A stretch of DNA of 64,000 nt, taken from contig CM066037.1 of assembly GCA_033557465.1 (NCBI GenBank), positions 513,786,686 to 513,850,685 on the forward strand, given 5' to 3'. Shown piece after piece: positions 1 through 12,149 of the stretch; the stretch's first letter is position 1, and each line of letters starts with the position of its first letter. The DNA is from Ichthyophis bannanicus. Lineage: Eukaryota; Chordata; Amphibia; Gymnophiona; Ichthyophiidae. The position numbers and the translations under genes are program-made. The notes beneath the pieces are model-generated. The model was not told the origin of the DNA. It was given only the letters and a program-made list of their open reading frames with translations, and searched no databases.

Positions 1-635
1 TAGGGATTATTCCTGCTGTCTATACACCAGGGACACCCGATAAGGCCAGTGATAGAAATGGGCAGGTGAGGGTGGGGTCCTTGCAGGGGTTCTGTAAGGG
101 GGTTTCTTCTTGCCATGGGAGGGGATTTTTGATGGAAGTGGACAGGTATGGGTGGAGGGAATCAAATGGAAATTGGGTTTTAAGGGGGAGCCGATGTCAC
201 AGGGGCTCAAGCAAGGGTGGAACGTTGTCAGGAGGGTGATCAGTGGGAGGACTGAGGCATGGGCATAGAAAGGTCTGCATTTGGCAGAGACTCTGATAAA
301 ATACCGAGGTGATTTTCCACCTCCCAGGATCTGGACAATTAAATTCCCTTTCCACATCTGATCTGCCTTCGCTTGTGCATTTAACATGCTGTATTTGAAT
401 GTCTTCACATTTTTCCAACTGACAACTGATTTATAAACAGATCATGATCCCTAAACAAGGTTGGCAACAAAGAGGAAGATATTCAAAGTGATTAATGTGG
501 TTAACAGACCTGCAAACTGTGTTAATCACGATCACTGGGATATTTAACAGCACTAACCACACTGAATACCCGCAGGGGTCACCACTGCATTCCCTGATGT
601 TAACCGTCTTGCACTGGGGCAGAATGGGGCAGAAT
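1..635. other. no recognisable feature
   Basis: I see no gene, repeat terminus or RNA in this stretch. The open frames on the minus strand (7-408, 197-418) overlap each other, have no recognisable domain and look like chance frames. Confidence 0.5.
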
Positions 636-790
636 CTGGGGATAACTGGGCAGCCCCGCTATCTGGCGGACAGGGATATTTAATGGCCCCAGTACTGAAT
701 ATCCATGCCTTAAGGACAGTGGCGATGGCTAGCCGCTTTACAAGGGCTAGCTGCTGCCACTGAATATTGGGCCCAAAGATCCTAAACATA
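636..790. repeat. palindromic MITE-like patch
   Basis: The sequence folds into imperfect hairpins. The clearest has CAGTGGCGATGGCTAGCC facing GGGCTAGCTGCTGCCACTG across a short loop around 716-765, flanked by 'ACTGAATAT' motifs. Similar ACTGAATAT-type hairpins occur at 47770-48120 and 60180-60400, so I infer a low-copy non-autonomous DNA-transposon family. No target duplication could be fixed. Confidence 0.4.
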
Positions 791-1680
791 TTGTATGGTC
801 TAAGATATTAGAAACACTCTCCTTTTAAAACTTTGAGGTATCCTTATTAGGTGTACAAAATGTTTTCCCTCCCCTGTCAACTTCAATCATCACCCACCTT
901 CCCACGTCATTAGCTTGCTCCTTCAGACTCCTTAAACAAGATAGCAATACCATTGCCCTTCTTATTTTCTGAGACCAGCACTACCCTAAATCCAGCCCCC
1001 TTTCAATTGCAGACCCTCAGATAATGATGGGCGCATCTCCTGCAGAAAGGAAACATCAACTTTACATTTTGAAACGTGCATCATAACCTTCTTATGTTTC
1101 ATTGTAGGATTCATTCCATTCACGCCATTTAAGTTCTCTCTCACTCCCTATTCTCACAAGCATTAAAGGACCTTGCCAAATCTTCTATTTGTTCTCTTGA
1201 CCAGCCAAGCCTACCAATAAAATATTCAAACCACAGGAAACCATTGTATCTCATTACCCTGGATAACTTATTTTACAAATTCATTCCCTGGAATGCATTA
1301 GAACACCAATGCCGCAACAGTGCGGAAAACTCCATCAAACTCTGGGATCACTGCCCAAGAATACAGACAGCAGAAGAATGTAAGAAAAAAGGAAAGATGA
1401 AACAAAGCTAGTGCTTCACAGATATCATACATTTCAAGGATGTACAGTTTGGAGGAAAGGTTTGTAAACCTCAGGTATAATAATGAGAATTATAAGTTCT
1501 TACAGTAATATTATTGTTTAATGGCAACCACTCTCTCCTTATGCAATAAAAAGGGTATAAATTAAACAGTTCTAGGGCACCTGCTAATCTGATAAGCATC
1601 GGCCAGCTAGATACTCAGTGACACTATCTGAATATCGTGGCTGAATATTTCCTCTGACCTGCTTTGGCGCTATGCAGATA
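791..1680. other. no recognisable feature
   Basis: This is AT-rich sequence without a convincing reading frame, repeat terminus or structured RNA that I can identify. Confidence 0.5.
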
Positions 1681-2331
1681 GGGCCTGATTCTGCCCCAGA
1701 CGTAGATCCCCTCTGTGCGTCCGGTCTGAACTGGACGCACAAAGGGGATCGCGATTCTGATCCCGTAGGGCACGTCTAGCCCCGCGGGATCAGAATCGTG
1801 AACAGTCCTGCATGTGCAGGCTGGAACAGAGATTCTGTCTGGCCTGCAAGTGCAGGACCGCACCCGGCTACCTCAGTCAGGGCATTTAAATGGAGCCAAG
1901 GGGTTATGGCACAATGTTGCACCATTTAAAAGCTGCGATGCCGGCCGCCAACCAAAACAGTACATTCCCCACAGCCCGACCCCTGATCTGACCTCTGAAG
2001 GCAAGGGTCGGGCTGCGGGGAATGTCCCCTGGCTCCCCCAGCCCCTTCCATGCCCTGAATGTAAAAAAAAAAAAAAAAAGTCCAGGGGAGTTATTCCACT
2101 TCGGAAGTGGAATAACTTCCCCAGCCTTTTCACTGGCCCTGGACGTACAGGGCCGACGACCGCCCACTGCCCACCCACTCTCCGCTCCCAGGCCAGCCAT
2201 TCCTCGCCCCTGACTAACTTCCCCACACAACTGGTGGGGAACTTAGTTGGGGGGCTGAAGCTGGCACGAATAGCGGGGATGGACGTCCCGTTGGGATGTC
2301 CATCCCTGCTATTCGTATTTCAGAACGACCC
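1681..2331 (+). mobile_element. multi-hairpin interspersed repeat, copy 1
   Basis: This is a chain of consecutive hairpins. The main ones are GATCCCCTCTGTGCGTCC with its complement (about 1708-1750), GATTCTGATCCCG with CGGGATCAGAATC (about 1754-1797), CCTGCATGTGCAGG, ACATTCCCCACAGCCCGACC with its complement (about 1960-2030), TTATTCCACTTCGGAAGTGGAATAA (about 2092-2117), and AGCGGGGATGGACGTCC with its near-complement (about 2271-2320). The outer ends read GGGCCTGATTCTG and CAGAACGACCC. The same hairpins recur in the same order at 34063-37392 and 40962-41665 and in reverse at 23795-24475. It has no coding capacity, so I infer a non-autonomous DNA transposon. A poly-A run at about 2063-2079 is internal. 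Confidence 0.75.
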
Positions 2332-2389
2332 TTATAGTGTCAGGGAGGTCTTTGAGCAGAGGACGGAGGCGTTCAGTTATCTGATGGCA

Positions 2390-2530
2390 TTAGTACATTG
2401 TACTGTTGTATTAGAATGTAAGCTCAGATGGGCAGGGACTGTCTATTATATGGATATCTTCTATATGCATGTCATACCTGTACAGCGCTGCGTGCTCGGC
2501 GCTATATAAGTGCTAATTAGTAGTAGTAGT
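2390..2530 (+). repeat. L2-like LINE 3' tail
   Basis: The stretch contains 'AATGTAAGCTCAGATGGGCAGGGACTG', 'TACAGCGCTGCGTGCTCGGCGCTATATAAGTGCTAATTAG' in short form and a (TAG)n end, which is the 3' untranslated tail seen also at 8590-8695, 23080-23190 and 61530-61640. No coding part is left. Confidence 0.7.
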
Positions 2531-3729
2531 AATTAGTGTTAGCATGAAGAGGGAGCAGAGGAGAAAGGGCCAGCAAGATGGAAGGGATCAATGTACGGGC
2601 TGCTTTGCTGTATCAGGACCTCAGTAGTTTGCTGTCATTCATGGAACCATAATTCTTCTTTAAATAAAAAAATCTAGAAGAGACTTTCAGGCCCTGTAAG
2701 CTGAAGCTGAGCCAAACGTCGGTCATGCAGCAAGAGAATGACCCTAAAAATTCAAGTAAGGAAGTGATTTTAGAAACGTTAGGTACCATTTACACCTGTA
2801 AAAATATGACTTACATATATAAATGGAAATATAAATGTAAGCAGAGATTTAGAGCAGGCGCTGCTTATACATCTCAGTATGAATAGATTTGAAAGGAGCA
2901 TGTTCTGGGTGAGCTTAAAATGATACACTTCTTTCTAATTTACAATGGAAATACATGTAGGCTTCAAAAAATCCCCCATCAGCATTTAGAAGGTACACAT
3001 AAATATCAGCTAACTACTTGTTTAAAATAGTGAAAAAGAAGGCATTGTGCTTATCTCTCGGATGTTCAAACTCCAAACAGAAAAAAAACGTTAGTATTGG
3101 AGCTCAATTCCTTATTTGACTCCCCTACACACAAGCCTTCCTAAATCTAGACGGGTATAAGTGCTCATGTCTAGTATGCATTTATTGGGAGCTTTACTTT
3201 ATAGAATCGGCATGCCATTACAGAATTACCTTCTACATGTCAAGCCACAGTGTTAATTGACATATTGATCCACAAAGTCAGGTATTTTGATTGTACAAAA
3301 ATAGAATAAGAATGATGAAAATACCATGTTCTTTACAAGCCTATGGAGAGCTGAAAAACTAGCCTATCGCCTTGACTAGAATTAATGAGTGCTCCAGTGC
3401 ACATCAGATATTGCCAGTTTTTATTTCCACAGCTAAAATGACTGACAAACACGTGGAAGTTGCTGAGTTTCCCCTGTTTAGTTTCCCACTTGCAGATTTG
3501 CTAAATGAGTCCTTCAGCTTCCTATGGCAAATACCTGTGCACTGCTGCACTATTTTAAAACAGGCTACACATTTGTTGTTGTTTTGAATGTTTTATGTTA
3601 TTATTTTTATTATTTGCTATGTTTTCTGTAAACCCTAGAGGACGAATAATATCCGTGGTAGGCAAGATACATTAGATAAAACAAATAAAGTTAGTTGGGT
3701 CCTTTCTAAAATACTGACGGAACTGTATA
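2531..3729. other. AT-rich, no recognisable feature
   Basis: I see no convincing gene or repeat. A 71-codon open frame at 3372-3587 has no recognisable motif and is probably chance. Confidence 0.5.
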
Positions 3730-4295
3730 TATCGTGACCTCAACGTCTCAATTCCAGTCTCTATGCATTATCTAAAATGTGCCTTCACCTGTCATTCTTT
3801 CCAGCTTATTTAAACAGGAAGCCTTTAAGTGGACTGGGCAACCAGAATTGTTTCAGTCTTTTGAAGAATCGTGAGTGGAGAAAAGAAAATAGACGGAATA
3901 CCAACATTCAAAATAATCCACCAGTTATCCTCTCAATACCTGCCCCTGGACTCTGGAATACCCCACCACACCACATCCAAGACACCCGCGATCTAATAAC
4001 CTTCAGGAAGCTGATAAAGACCCACCTGTTCATGGAACATTTCAGTGGGATTACTTGGCTCGCCCCATTTATCCACCTTTCCCTCCCTCTTTTACCCCTA
4101 ATTTAAATTATACACTGGACTATTTACCATTTCAAGTAATTCTATATTTTGTATATAGTTACTCTCTTCTGTGTTATCCCTAGTTCCACTCATGTTTAAT
4201 GTAATTCAGTTCCTGTAAAATTGTTCAATGTAATGTTGATGTTCATTGATCCTCGGAAATGCGGTATATAAGAATAAGTAAATAAATATATTTTC
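3730..4295 (+). pseudogene. LINE 3' end (C-terminal RT-protein fragment)
   Basis: The frame at 3777-4106 ends with PAPGLWNTPPHHIQD and then TFRKLIKTHLF, the pattern that closes L2-like LINE polyproteins (an 'LWN.LP' box, then 'FRK.LKTHLF'). The same closing pattern is visible at 46200-46310 and 54790-54880. Downstream comes the tail with 'GCGGTATATAAGAATAAGTAAATAAATA', a 3'-UTR ending repeated many times in this window. Everything upstream of the last ~60 codons is missing, so this is a 5'-truncated dead copy. Confidence 0.75.
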
Positions 4296-5869
4296 AGTCA
4301 CTGCAGTAAATGTTTAGGAACCGATTCACCGTTATTTATTTTAATTCTGTATCTACATGAAAAACAATTCAGTGAATAAAATGTTGCATGTTTTATATAA
4401 AATACATAATAGATGCCTTCCTTGAAAGCATTTGCATGAGGATTATGCTAAACATTACTTTTTCTATCTGAAATTATTGCTTATGTTTGAGAAATCACAG
4501 ATATTTCTTGTGAGATTAAGGAAAGGGAAATAAACATATTTGTTTTTTATTTAAATCTGAAATGTAAACTTGCATGTGATTTATAAGAGCCCTATATTCT
4601 ATTACTTGAGATGAAAGGATAATGACAATCTTGCAGATCTTATATCCGGCCTAGCGGATGAAAAGATGCCAATTCAGTATGCAATTTTCTTTTAAATATG
4701 CACTTGAGCTTTCTGGTTAGAATAGGAGCTCTGGCCAAGGGAAAGAGTCCAACCTGATTGCACGGTAGGATTCCAGTCACTTTACAAAGAAAGATTAGGT
4801 CCTATTGTTTTTTCACAGAGCAGGATTCCGAAGCAATCAGAATGCACAACGCAATACTGTATCACAGACACTGTCGTTACAACTCAGCATGGATATGCAG
4901 ATAGGACATTTTCCTTTCGCTATTTCTTGGAAAATGATGGACCTTTCCTTATATATATCTAAAAGAACCCCCTATGTGTGAACATTTGTGCCTGCTCTGA
5001 AGCAATCATGCATGTCATCTGTTCTTTGGTACACATAACTTTCCCTTTTTATGCCATACATGCACACAAGCATATTCTAAACTACGCATGGAAATCCAAA
5101 CCATGTCCCAAGCTGAACCCCAGGAAGGCCTTGGCCCAAGATGGATAAACCTATTTGTATGGAGGGTGCATGCTTATACATATATAAATATCCTGGGCAA
5201 TTTTAGAAAGGGTAATTTTTGCATATAAAACACTGTTTCACCCATGCAGATGCCTTTTAAAATTACCCCGAAAGTCTGCAAGGTTTAGGAATTTATGATC
5301 ATTGTCCGTCAAATAGGGTCTAAATTTTCAGTTGAAATTTCTCCTAAATATAGCATCTACAACTTAGGTGCTTAAAATTCATTAGCCTAGCTGTTCCTTA
5401 AATTAGGTGCCTAGCACTGAAAATCAGTGCTATTAAGCAAATTTCAAAATACTTCTGCCTCCATGCAAAAGGAAGTAGAATTGTAGGGGGCGGAAGCAAG
5501 ACCACCACCAGAAGTGATGCTACGTGCTGTGGTGCCATTTTAAATCATTGGTTCTGCTTCACGTACTGCAGAGGGGTGGCAGGGGCAACAATGGACCATC
5601 CTCTGACCATTGGCGCTCTAGGTGACCGCCTAGTTTTCCTAATGGTAGCACTAGCCCTGCGTATGATAGTTCTGATGTTATGTTTGTACTCTTAAATAGA
5701 TCAAAAACGCTGGAAGAATGAGAAGAATTTAAGACTACTAGTGCAAGAAGAATGGGATCAAAGAATTCTCGAATTATACCCTGAAGCAGAAGCATGTCTT
5801 CAAAACACAGTATCATGTTGACATTACTTAAGGACTGAGATAAGTAAAATATTTAAATGAATTAAGAAA
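4296..5869. other. AT-rich, no gene
   Basis: No gene is recognised. At about 5330-5450 there is a MITE-like patch with repeated 'TTAGGTGCCTA' words that recurs at 20950-21160 and 21960-22060. The minus-strand frame at 5559-5816 has no recognisable domain. Confidence 0.45.
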
Positions 5870-6060
5870 TATTTCCTCTACTGTGGGACTGCCTATGGAT
5901 TTTTTATTTATATTATTCTGAAATTTGCTATACCACTGAAGGCACAGAAAAACTGGCATCAAAGTGGTTTACAATAAAATCCAATCAGACTTCGTAAAAA
6001 CAATTATATGACAACAGAGACATGAGGAATTTAGATGAGTAGCATGACATCATCATCATA
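5870..6060 (-). repeat. LINE/SINE 3' tail, minus strand
   Basis: Read on the minus strand it carries 'ATTGTAAACCACTTTGATG' and an AT-rich end, the common 'TGTAAACC.C' tail of the LINE families in this window. No coding part is visible. Confidence 0.45.
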
Positions 6061-7799
6061 AACTACAATAATGATGGCACAAAATAGGAAAGTGAAACAT
6101 CAGATCGGTATTAGGATGGACGCTTATTTTAGAAGCCTTGGTCGCGTTTTGCATATGGATGTTCTGGAATCCAAATATGCCAACTACGTCCACATGCAAA
6201 CCGCCATTTTAGAAGGTCCCGTTTTTGCATGTGCCTGCCTCGATCATATTCAGATTATATAGGGGAGTGATGGGGATGGACAAAGATACACATCTATCCC
6301 TATTTTGTACTGGGGATCACGTTTAAGGTCGAAATTGGCCACATCCAAATTTATATCTGCTTCCTGATACGAATAGGCTTTTAAAAAGTGTTCGTTTCGG
6401 CCAGCCCTCTACAGTAGGGATTAAGGGGAATCTCTGTCTTAATCTCCCAATGTTTATTGAATGGGGGTAAACACTGAGTCCTCTGGGTTTGAAAAGTACT
6501 CAGTTACATGTGTGTGTTGTGAAATGTAGGCGCTTCCACGGGTACGTTTCTGAAACGGCTCGTCCCTCTGTACTTGGATAGTCCTCCTTCTGCCCAGGCT
6601 CCTTTCCAGCAGCGACATCCATCTTCAGGGGCGGAGGTATGCCGAGTTGTGCTCGCACTTACATGTGCCTACCCACTCTTCTAAAGTTGGCTTAGATTTC
6701 AGACGTTTTCACTTCTTCACGGGAAGCACCCGAACGGCCTTTCTAACATATGTCTTTATGTGCATATCGGCCACACATATAAGGCAGCTGCTTTAAAATT
6801 ACTCCCATAAAATTTGGTTAAGAGAGCTGCAGGGCCAAAGAAAGAAAACATATTTGGGCAGATTATAAGTGGAGAGAGGCATAAACTTGGGGTTTGGGGG
6901 GGGGGGGGGAAGAGGGAGATTTCCCCATCTGCCTCTCTTTGTGGCTTCTTCTCCCTCCCATCTCCTCTTGCCCCCCCCCCCACTTTTCTCCCCCTCCTCT
7001 TTCTTTCACAGCTACATACAGTTGTTCTTACATCGCCATGACTGCAGGGAAATTTGTGATAGGGAAAAAATACACCAGCTTTTTTAAACTTCTGCAGAAA
7101 GATGGGGGTAGGAGAGCACTGGGTACACTGTAAAAAGCTGAACACTGCTACAGTAACTCCTCTACCTTCTCTCTTCTCTCCATTCACATGCTTTCTTCTT
7201 AGAAGTACACATATCTATCAATCTATCTATCGATCCTTATTTATAACCTTATCTATATCTGATTATTACACTTCTCCGAACCAGAGATAAGTGCATTCAG
7301 GCTGACAATGCAGAATAGACACAAGCTAGAAAAAAACAAAATAAATGATGAAATGGGTGACAATAGTCTGCCTGTGAATATATTTAGCGTCAGAGATAAC
7401 AGTGTTTCATGACCTAGGAGCAGAATCCAAAATAAAAATGTCATTAAAAACTGCTACAGTGCAGGTATCATGCTTGTGATCCCAGCAGACTGAGAGTAAC
7501 ACAGCAATAGTGAATTAAACAGAAACCATTTAACTCTGCTTGTGGGTTAAACCTCACTTTCAGATTTTATCTGTACAAAATAAAAGATTATCCTCAGTTC
7601 GCTCCCCCTCAAATGTATTTGAACTGCATTTCACCGCTTACGTTTCAAATGCATCTGCGCTAATGTGTTTGTAACTCAGATAAAATCCATTTCATTTCAA
7701 CTAATTTGTGGGGAAAGTTAAACAGAAACTAAACAGGCCATGGTGAATCATCCTCAGCTACTTAGTATACAGGCTAAATGCTTTTAGAGTGTATGTTAA
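6061..7799. other. no gene; low-complexity patches
   Basis: There is no supported gene. At 6895-6912 a run of G and at 6971-6982 a run of C flank purine/pyrimidine-rich sequence and could pair. A degenerate (ATCT)n microsatellite lies at about 7205-7235. The frames crossing 6756-7187 are low-complexity shadows. Confidence 0.5.
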
Positions 7800-8058
7800 A
7801 AGCTTTTAGGGGTATGTTTACTAAAGGGCAGTAAGGGAGCGAGTGTGTCATTATCACGCGTTATTGGCGCCCATGAGCGGTTAATGCTGCTGAAAGTGCT
7901 GATAATGCTGGATTAACGTTCGGAAGCGGGGCTCTTACCATTAAGGGGAAAGGAGGTGGAGAATGGGCGTTAATGGGTGGAAAGTGGGCGGGGATAGGGT
8001 GTGCTCCTTCAATGCCGGGTTTTCATACCGTGCATTAGAGCCCTCAACTCTGGGAACC
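7800..8058. repeat. MITE-like repeat of the 'TTTACTAAAG' type
   Basis: It begins near 'TTAGGGGTATGTTTACTAAAGGGCAG' and contains 'GTTAATGC' and 'TTAACG' words with short palindromes. Related patches are at 25060-25400, 26540-26900, 40800-40960, 47285-47400, 49590-49840 and 61225-61500. I infer a short non-autonomous DNA-transposon family; the ends are not exactly fixed. Confidence 0.45.
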
Positions 8059-8059
8059 C

Positions 8060-8695
8060 TACTGACAGCTGAAACCTCGTGGAAAGGGCTCTTTCTAAGG
8101 GGAGACAGCCTATCACGCCTCTCCTTAGGTCTCTTCACTGGCTCCCTATCCGTTTCCGCATCCAGTTCAAGCTTCTCCTACTGACCTATAAATGCATTCA
8201 TTCTGCAGCTCCTCCTTACCTTTCTTCTCTCATTTCTCCTTATATCCCCCCTCGTGAACTCCGCTCTTCTAGTCAACTGCTTCTTGCTATGCCTTTCTCC
8301 TCTGTTGCCAACTCCAGGCTTCGCTCTTTTCACCTTGCAGCACCCTACGCCTGGAATAGACTTCCTCTGCCTATAGGTCAGGCATCTTCTCTGACCCTCT
8401 TCAAATCCAGGTTGAAAGCTCACCTCTTTGTTTCTGGACTTACCTCTTCTCCTCCTCTTCCCTTGTCTTGTTTTCACCTGTTCCTTTCTTTTCCCTTGTT
8501 CTTACCTTTTTCCTTTGTCTTGTTTCTCCTGTTATCCTTCCGTTGCCTTTGTTCTTTCCTTGTCCTTCGCCTTCTTTGTTTTGTCTTTTTTGATTGTAAA
8601 TTCTATAGGGCAGGGACTATTTTTGTCTTTTTCTGTACAGCGCTGTGTGTGTCTGGTAGCGATTTAGAAATGCTCAGTAGTAGTAGAAGTATTTA
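8060..8695 (+). pseudogene. L2-like LINE 3' end
   Basis: From 8079 the frame reads RSLHWLPIRFRIQFKLLLLTY, YKCIHSAAPPYLSSLISPY and then AAPYAWNRLPLPIGQ with FKSRLKAHLF, the usual C-terminus of an L2-clade reverse-transcriptase protein. It is followed by a T/C-rich stretch and the tail 'GATTGTAAATTCTATAGGGCAGGGAC...AGTAGTAGTAG'. Only the last ~150 residues remain and the endonuclease and RT core are absent. It is a 5'-truncated insertion in the same family as 22547-23190 and 61530-63560. Confidence 0.85.
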
Positions 8696-8699
8696 AATG

Positions 8700-11590
8700 T
8701 ATGCAATGTGATTCATCCACCGCAATTCCCAAATATGTGATAGTAGTGCTCCAATGGCAGCAATATCATGATGCCCTATTAAGAAAAGGCGCTATGTTGT
8801 TGCAAAATTGGCAAAGGAGGTGTCACATGGGAGATGCAGTGGGGCAGGCTGGCCCACTAGGCCAACAAGGCTGCTGCATAGGATGTACATCTGCGATGTC
8901 TGGTATGATTCCACAGTGACAGTGGCAGAACACACACATGCTGCCGAGTCAAAAAGGAATTATGCCACCCCCCACTGCCACCAAGCTGCCTTGTCAGCAG
9001 TGTGTGAGGGTAGGGGTGGCAGTTGCAGCTGCTGTGGCCTGCTGCAGACAAAACGTTGTCCCAGCTCTGTGTGTCCATTGCAATGCTGCTGTTGCCATTT
9101 TCGGTTAGATGGCAAGCATGTTAGTAGCAGGCACAGCAGAGCACATGGTGATCCCTTCCTGCCAAGGTCCAAAGCAGCAGCATGCATGCCCACATCCCCT
9201 GGTGGAGGGAAGCAGGTGTCACAAGGTGTGCCTAGCTGCATGTGTGCACTCTCAATAAGACCGCCTGCAGCACTGAAGTGGTGGATGGGCCACAATGGCA
9301 GGGAGAGAGGGAACAGCTGGCATGTTGTCCTTGATCGTTAGACCCTGGCACCCGGCTAGTATTCCGTGTGGCTGGATTGGCCACTGGGATTAGGATGCCC
9401 CCCATATGCATATATTAAGTGGACATGTGGATACAGGGGGAAAGGTATGCCACAGAGGCAGGAAGAGTATGCAAAATGATAACAGCCTATGTCAGAAGAA
9501 AAATGCCCATCCTGCCCCTCACTTGCCAAATGACAACCATAATCTGTGCATGAACTTGTGACAGCCCCTCCCCCCCATAAGTAAACACTTATTCAGTTAC
9601 AATCAGCAGAGCCACGTATGATTCCAAACAAGCTGTGCTGGTCTGCCAGATAGGGGACTATTCTATGACTGCCCCACAAGTACACACCAGGAAATGGGAA
9701 CATTGGCATTCTGCTAGTACACCCAAGGTCTGCAGTGAGTGTGTTCATGTATCATGGCCTGCCCATTGACTGGAGAGATCCTATATGTATGACATGACTG
9801 TCATTTGAACCAGCAGTATAGCAAGGCAGTACAACATACAGACCTAAAAAGATGTTCCTCTCTCATGCCTGCTGAACATACTTTGTCAGACAAGTATGGC
9901 TCAGAACCCGCAGAAAGTGAAGCTGACATAGGCATACCCCAAATCATGCCTGGCTGCATCCTGACAATGACCACATATATACCCATTGAATGATAATCCC
10001 CAAAATGGCTGCTCTTTGGCTCCAAACACATGGCCAGTGTGTGCTTGAGAGAAGGGTCATAGGTTCAAGAGCAGCCTGTGGATCAGGAAATGTAGGTGCT
10101 GGTCAATTAACTTTAACCTACATTTCCAGTACTGTATCAGCACATGCAATCTTCAACATTTCGTCCAACAAGAGTCCATATAGCTGCCATACTAAGAAGC
10201 TGACCAACCATGGCTGAATGCCAGAGCATACTAATAGCACCAGTACACTGAGCAGGTGTTGACAGCACCTGAGCATTGCAGAGGGCATTAATTGCACCTG
10301 CACACTCAGCAGGCATTGCCAGAACCCGAACATTTCAAAGCGCGCTAATAGTGCCTACACACTGAGCGGGCATTAACAATGGTGGAGCATCAAAAGACAC
10401 CTAAGAGGGGTCATGTGTGTGAGTCTCTGGAATAGTGTGAGCTTCAGCAATCCACGTGCCCAGGCATTAGGGCTGTGCACACAACATGCTGCAGGTCAGC
10501 TACAAGCAACCCACATACTGTGTGACACACCGTCTACAAGCAGAAGGCTAGTTTGCAGTACACAGTTGCAACCTGTGGCTGTGATGCCATAATGCATACA
10601 CCATTGACAAGGCCCATCCCCATAACATTCCCCTACACTCACCTCCCAGCATGACTGTTCAGCTCCCAAATCGTCTGTTGGCTTGACTGCAGAGAGCAGG
10701 GGGGCACGTGTGTGTGTTGCAGCCCTCACCTCTGACTCAGCCTGCAGGTCTCAGGACACACCCATTTGCACAGGTGAGCAACCAGAGTAATGCCAACCGC
10801 CATAACAGCTGTATCTGTGGCAACAGTCAGCCTACCTGGCACAGCTGCAGTCTATAGGGAACTAGGCTCAGGATGATGGCTGGCCTCTGTGAATGTGTAA
10901 TCTATTGACTTAGTTGGTGACACTGGCAGGGATCTGCGATTTCCCTGATGTACATTGCCCTTGTCCCATGCTGAATTCACAGAGAGCTAGTGGGTGGATT
11001 CTGTGCTCCATGCAGTGTACGCACATGTAGGGAGGTACATATCAGGTAAATTTGCACACAAGAAACACCATCTCGACACTGACTACTGATCACTGGCCCT
11101 TTAAAGCATTCAGCAGTACAGTACCTATTACTCAAAATGAGAGTCCAAATGCACCATGTGCCTGATTGGGACAGTGGAACACAGACCTCTGAATGGTGTG
11201 TGTACACTGCCCAGAGATATGTAAAGAGACACTATTTGTTTATGTGTCAGGTGTAGAACAATGTGAGCCAGCATGCCCTCTCTGCCCGTCTCTGGTCCAC
11301 TTTCCAATGTCCCTCGCATTGCATGAGCTGTCCCCAGGACCAAGATTAATGGATACATAATGAGGAGCAGAGGATTCTGGGTATTGCCTAGAACAGAGCA
11401 GTTTACACAGAATGTGTGTCGGAGGGTAGCACAATGGCTGAGACATCTTAGCATGGGTCTGTCACGGGCATGGTGTGGGTGTACACATCTGTTCATGCTG
11501 AGAGGCCACCCTCACTCTGACCAAGCTGTGACCATATCATGGCTATGTATGTACATAGCCCTATATAGGGTCAAGCTGTAGTGACATGTG
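8700..11590. other. unclassified 2.9-kb block
   Basis: This block is richer in GC and in CA/TG words than its surroundings and has no (TAG)n or A-rich tail. I recognise no domain in any frame; the longest frame (8808-9341, plus) is cysteine-rich but motif-free. It lies between an L2 tail and a SINE. It could be a decayed DNA transposon, but no terminus or target duplication was found. Confidence 0.35.
10229..10392 (+). repeat. three-copy tandem repeat, ~57-bp unit
   Basis: Three degenerate units follow each other. Each starts near 'CTAATAGCACC' (variants TTAATTGCACC and CTAATAGTGCC), then 'ACACTGAGCAGG', then 'CATTG', then a divergent spacer. Unit length is about 55-58 bp. It sits inside the unclassified block. 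Confidence 0.65.
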
Positions 11591-11614
11591 AGATGTGTTT
11601 CGCATGGCAGTCCA

Positions 11615-11915
11615 GTCACTACTTATTTTATTTATTTTATTTTATTTAGCTGTATTTATATCCCGCTTTTCACCGGGTCAAAGCGGTCAATTGGGAGATA
11701 CATTTAACACGAGGGGATATGACACACATACGCTAATACTTACAGGGAACATGGGCAATGGAGGGTTAAGTGGCTTGCCCAAGACCACAAGGAGCACCTA
11801 TAGGACTAGAAATCCCAGTCCCTCCGGCCTGAGATTGCTGTCCCCAGGTGGGACTTGAACCCCCGGCCCTCCGGCCTGAAGTACCTTGTCCTAACCACTA
11901 GGCCACTCCTCCCAT
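11615..11915 (-). repeat. tRNA-derived CORE-SINE (MIR-like)
   Basis: On the minus strand it begins at about 11915 with a tRNA-like head: an A-box 'TGGCCTAGTGG' and a B-box 'GGTTCAAGTCC'. It continues into a core with 'GTGGTCTTGGGCAAGCCAC', which matches the MIR/CORE-SINE core pattern. It ends in an LINE-like tail with an 'AAAGCGGGATATAAATACAGC' type motif and an A/T-rich run. The head, core and LINE-tail order is that of a complete CORE-SINE, probably mobilised by the L2-like LINEs of this genome. Confidence 0.8.
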
Positions 11916-12149
11916 ACTTAGACTGCTGGTTGTCTCTGTTTATACAAAACTGATGTGTTCATGGTGGCTATGTGCACATGCAACCTGTGATGACTAACAG
12001 ACTGGGTACAGATGGTCTGTGAGTGGCCGACACAGGATGGAATTGCTTTCTAGGATTGATCTGGGTGGTCTGAATTCCCTGAAAGTGAGGCTAACAGCTT
12101 TTTTTGGGCTGTTGGTAACCTGCTTGTAACTGATTAGTCAGTCTTTGGA

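Noticed and set aside
1814..2509. A 231-codon protein gene
   Set aside because: The frame crosses the multi-hairpin repeat and an A run (lysine tract) and continues into an L2 tail; it is a repeat artefact.
8808..9341. A 177-codon host gene
   Set aside because: It is cysteine-rich but motif-free, with overlapping frames of similar length on both strands and no splice or conservation evidence.
11880..11915. A functional tRNA gene on the minus strand
   Set aside because: A- and B-box-like sequences are followed by a CORE-SINE body and a LINE tail, and no full cloverleaf can be drawn.
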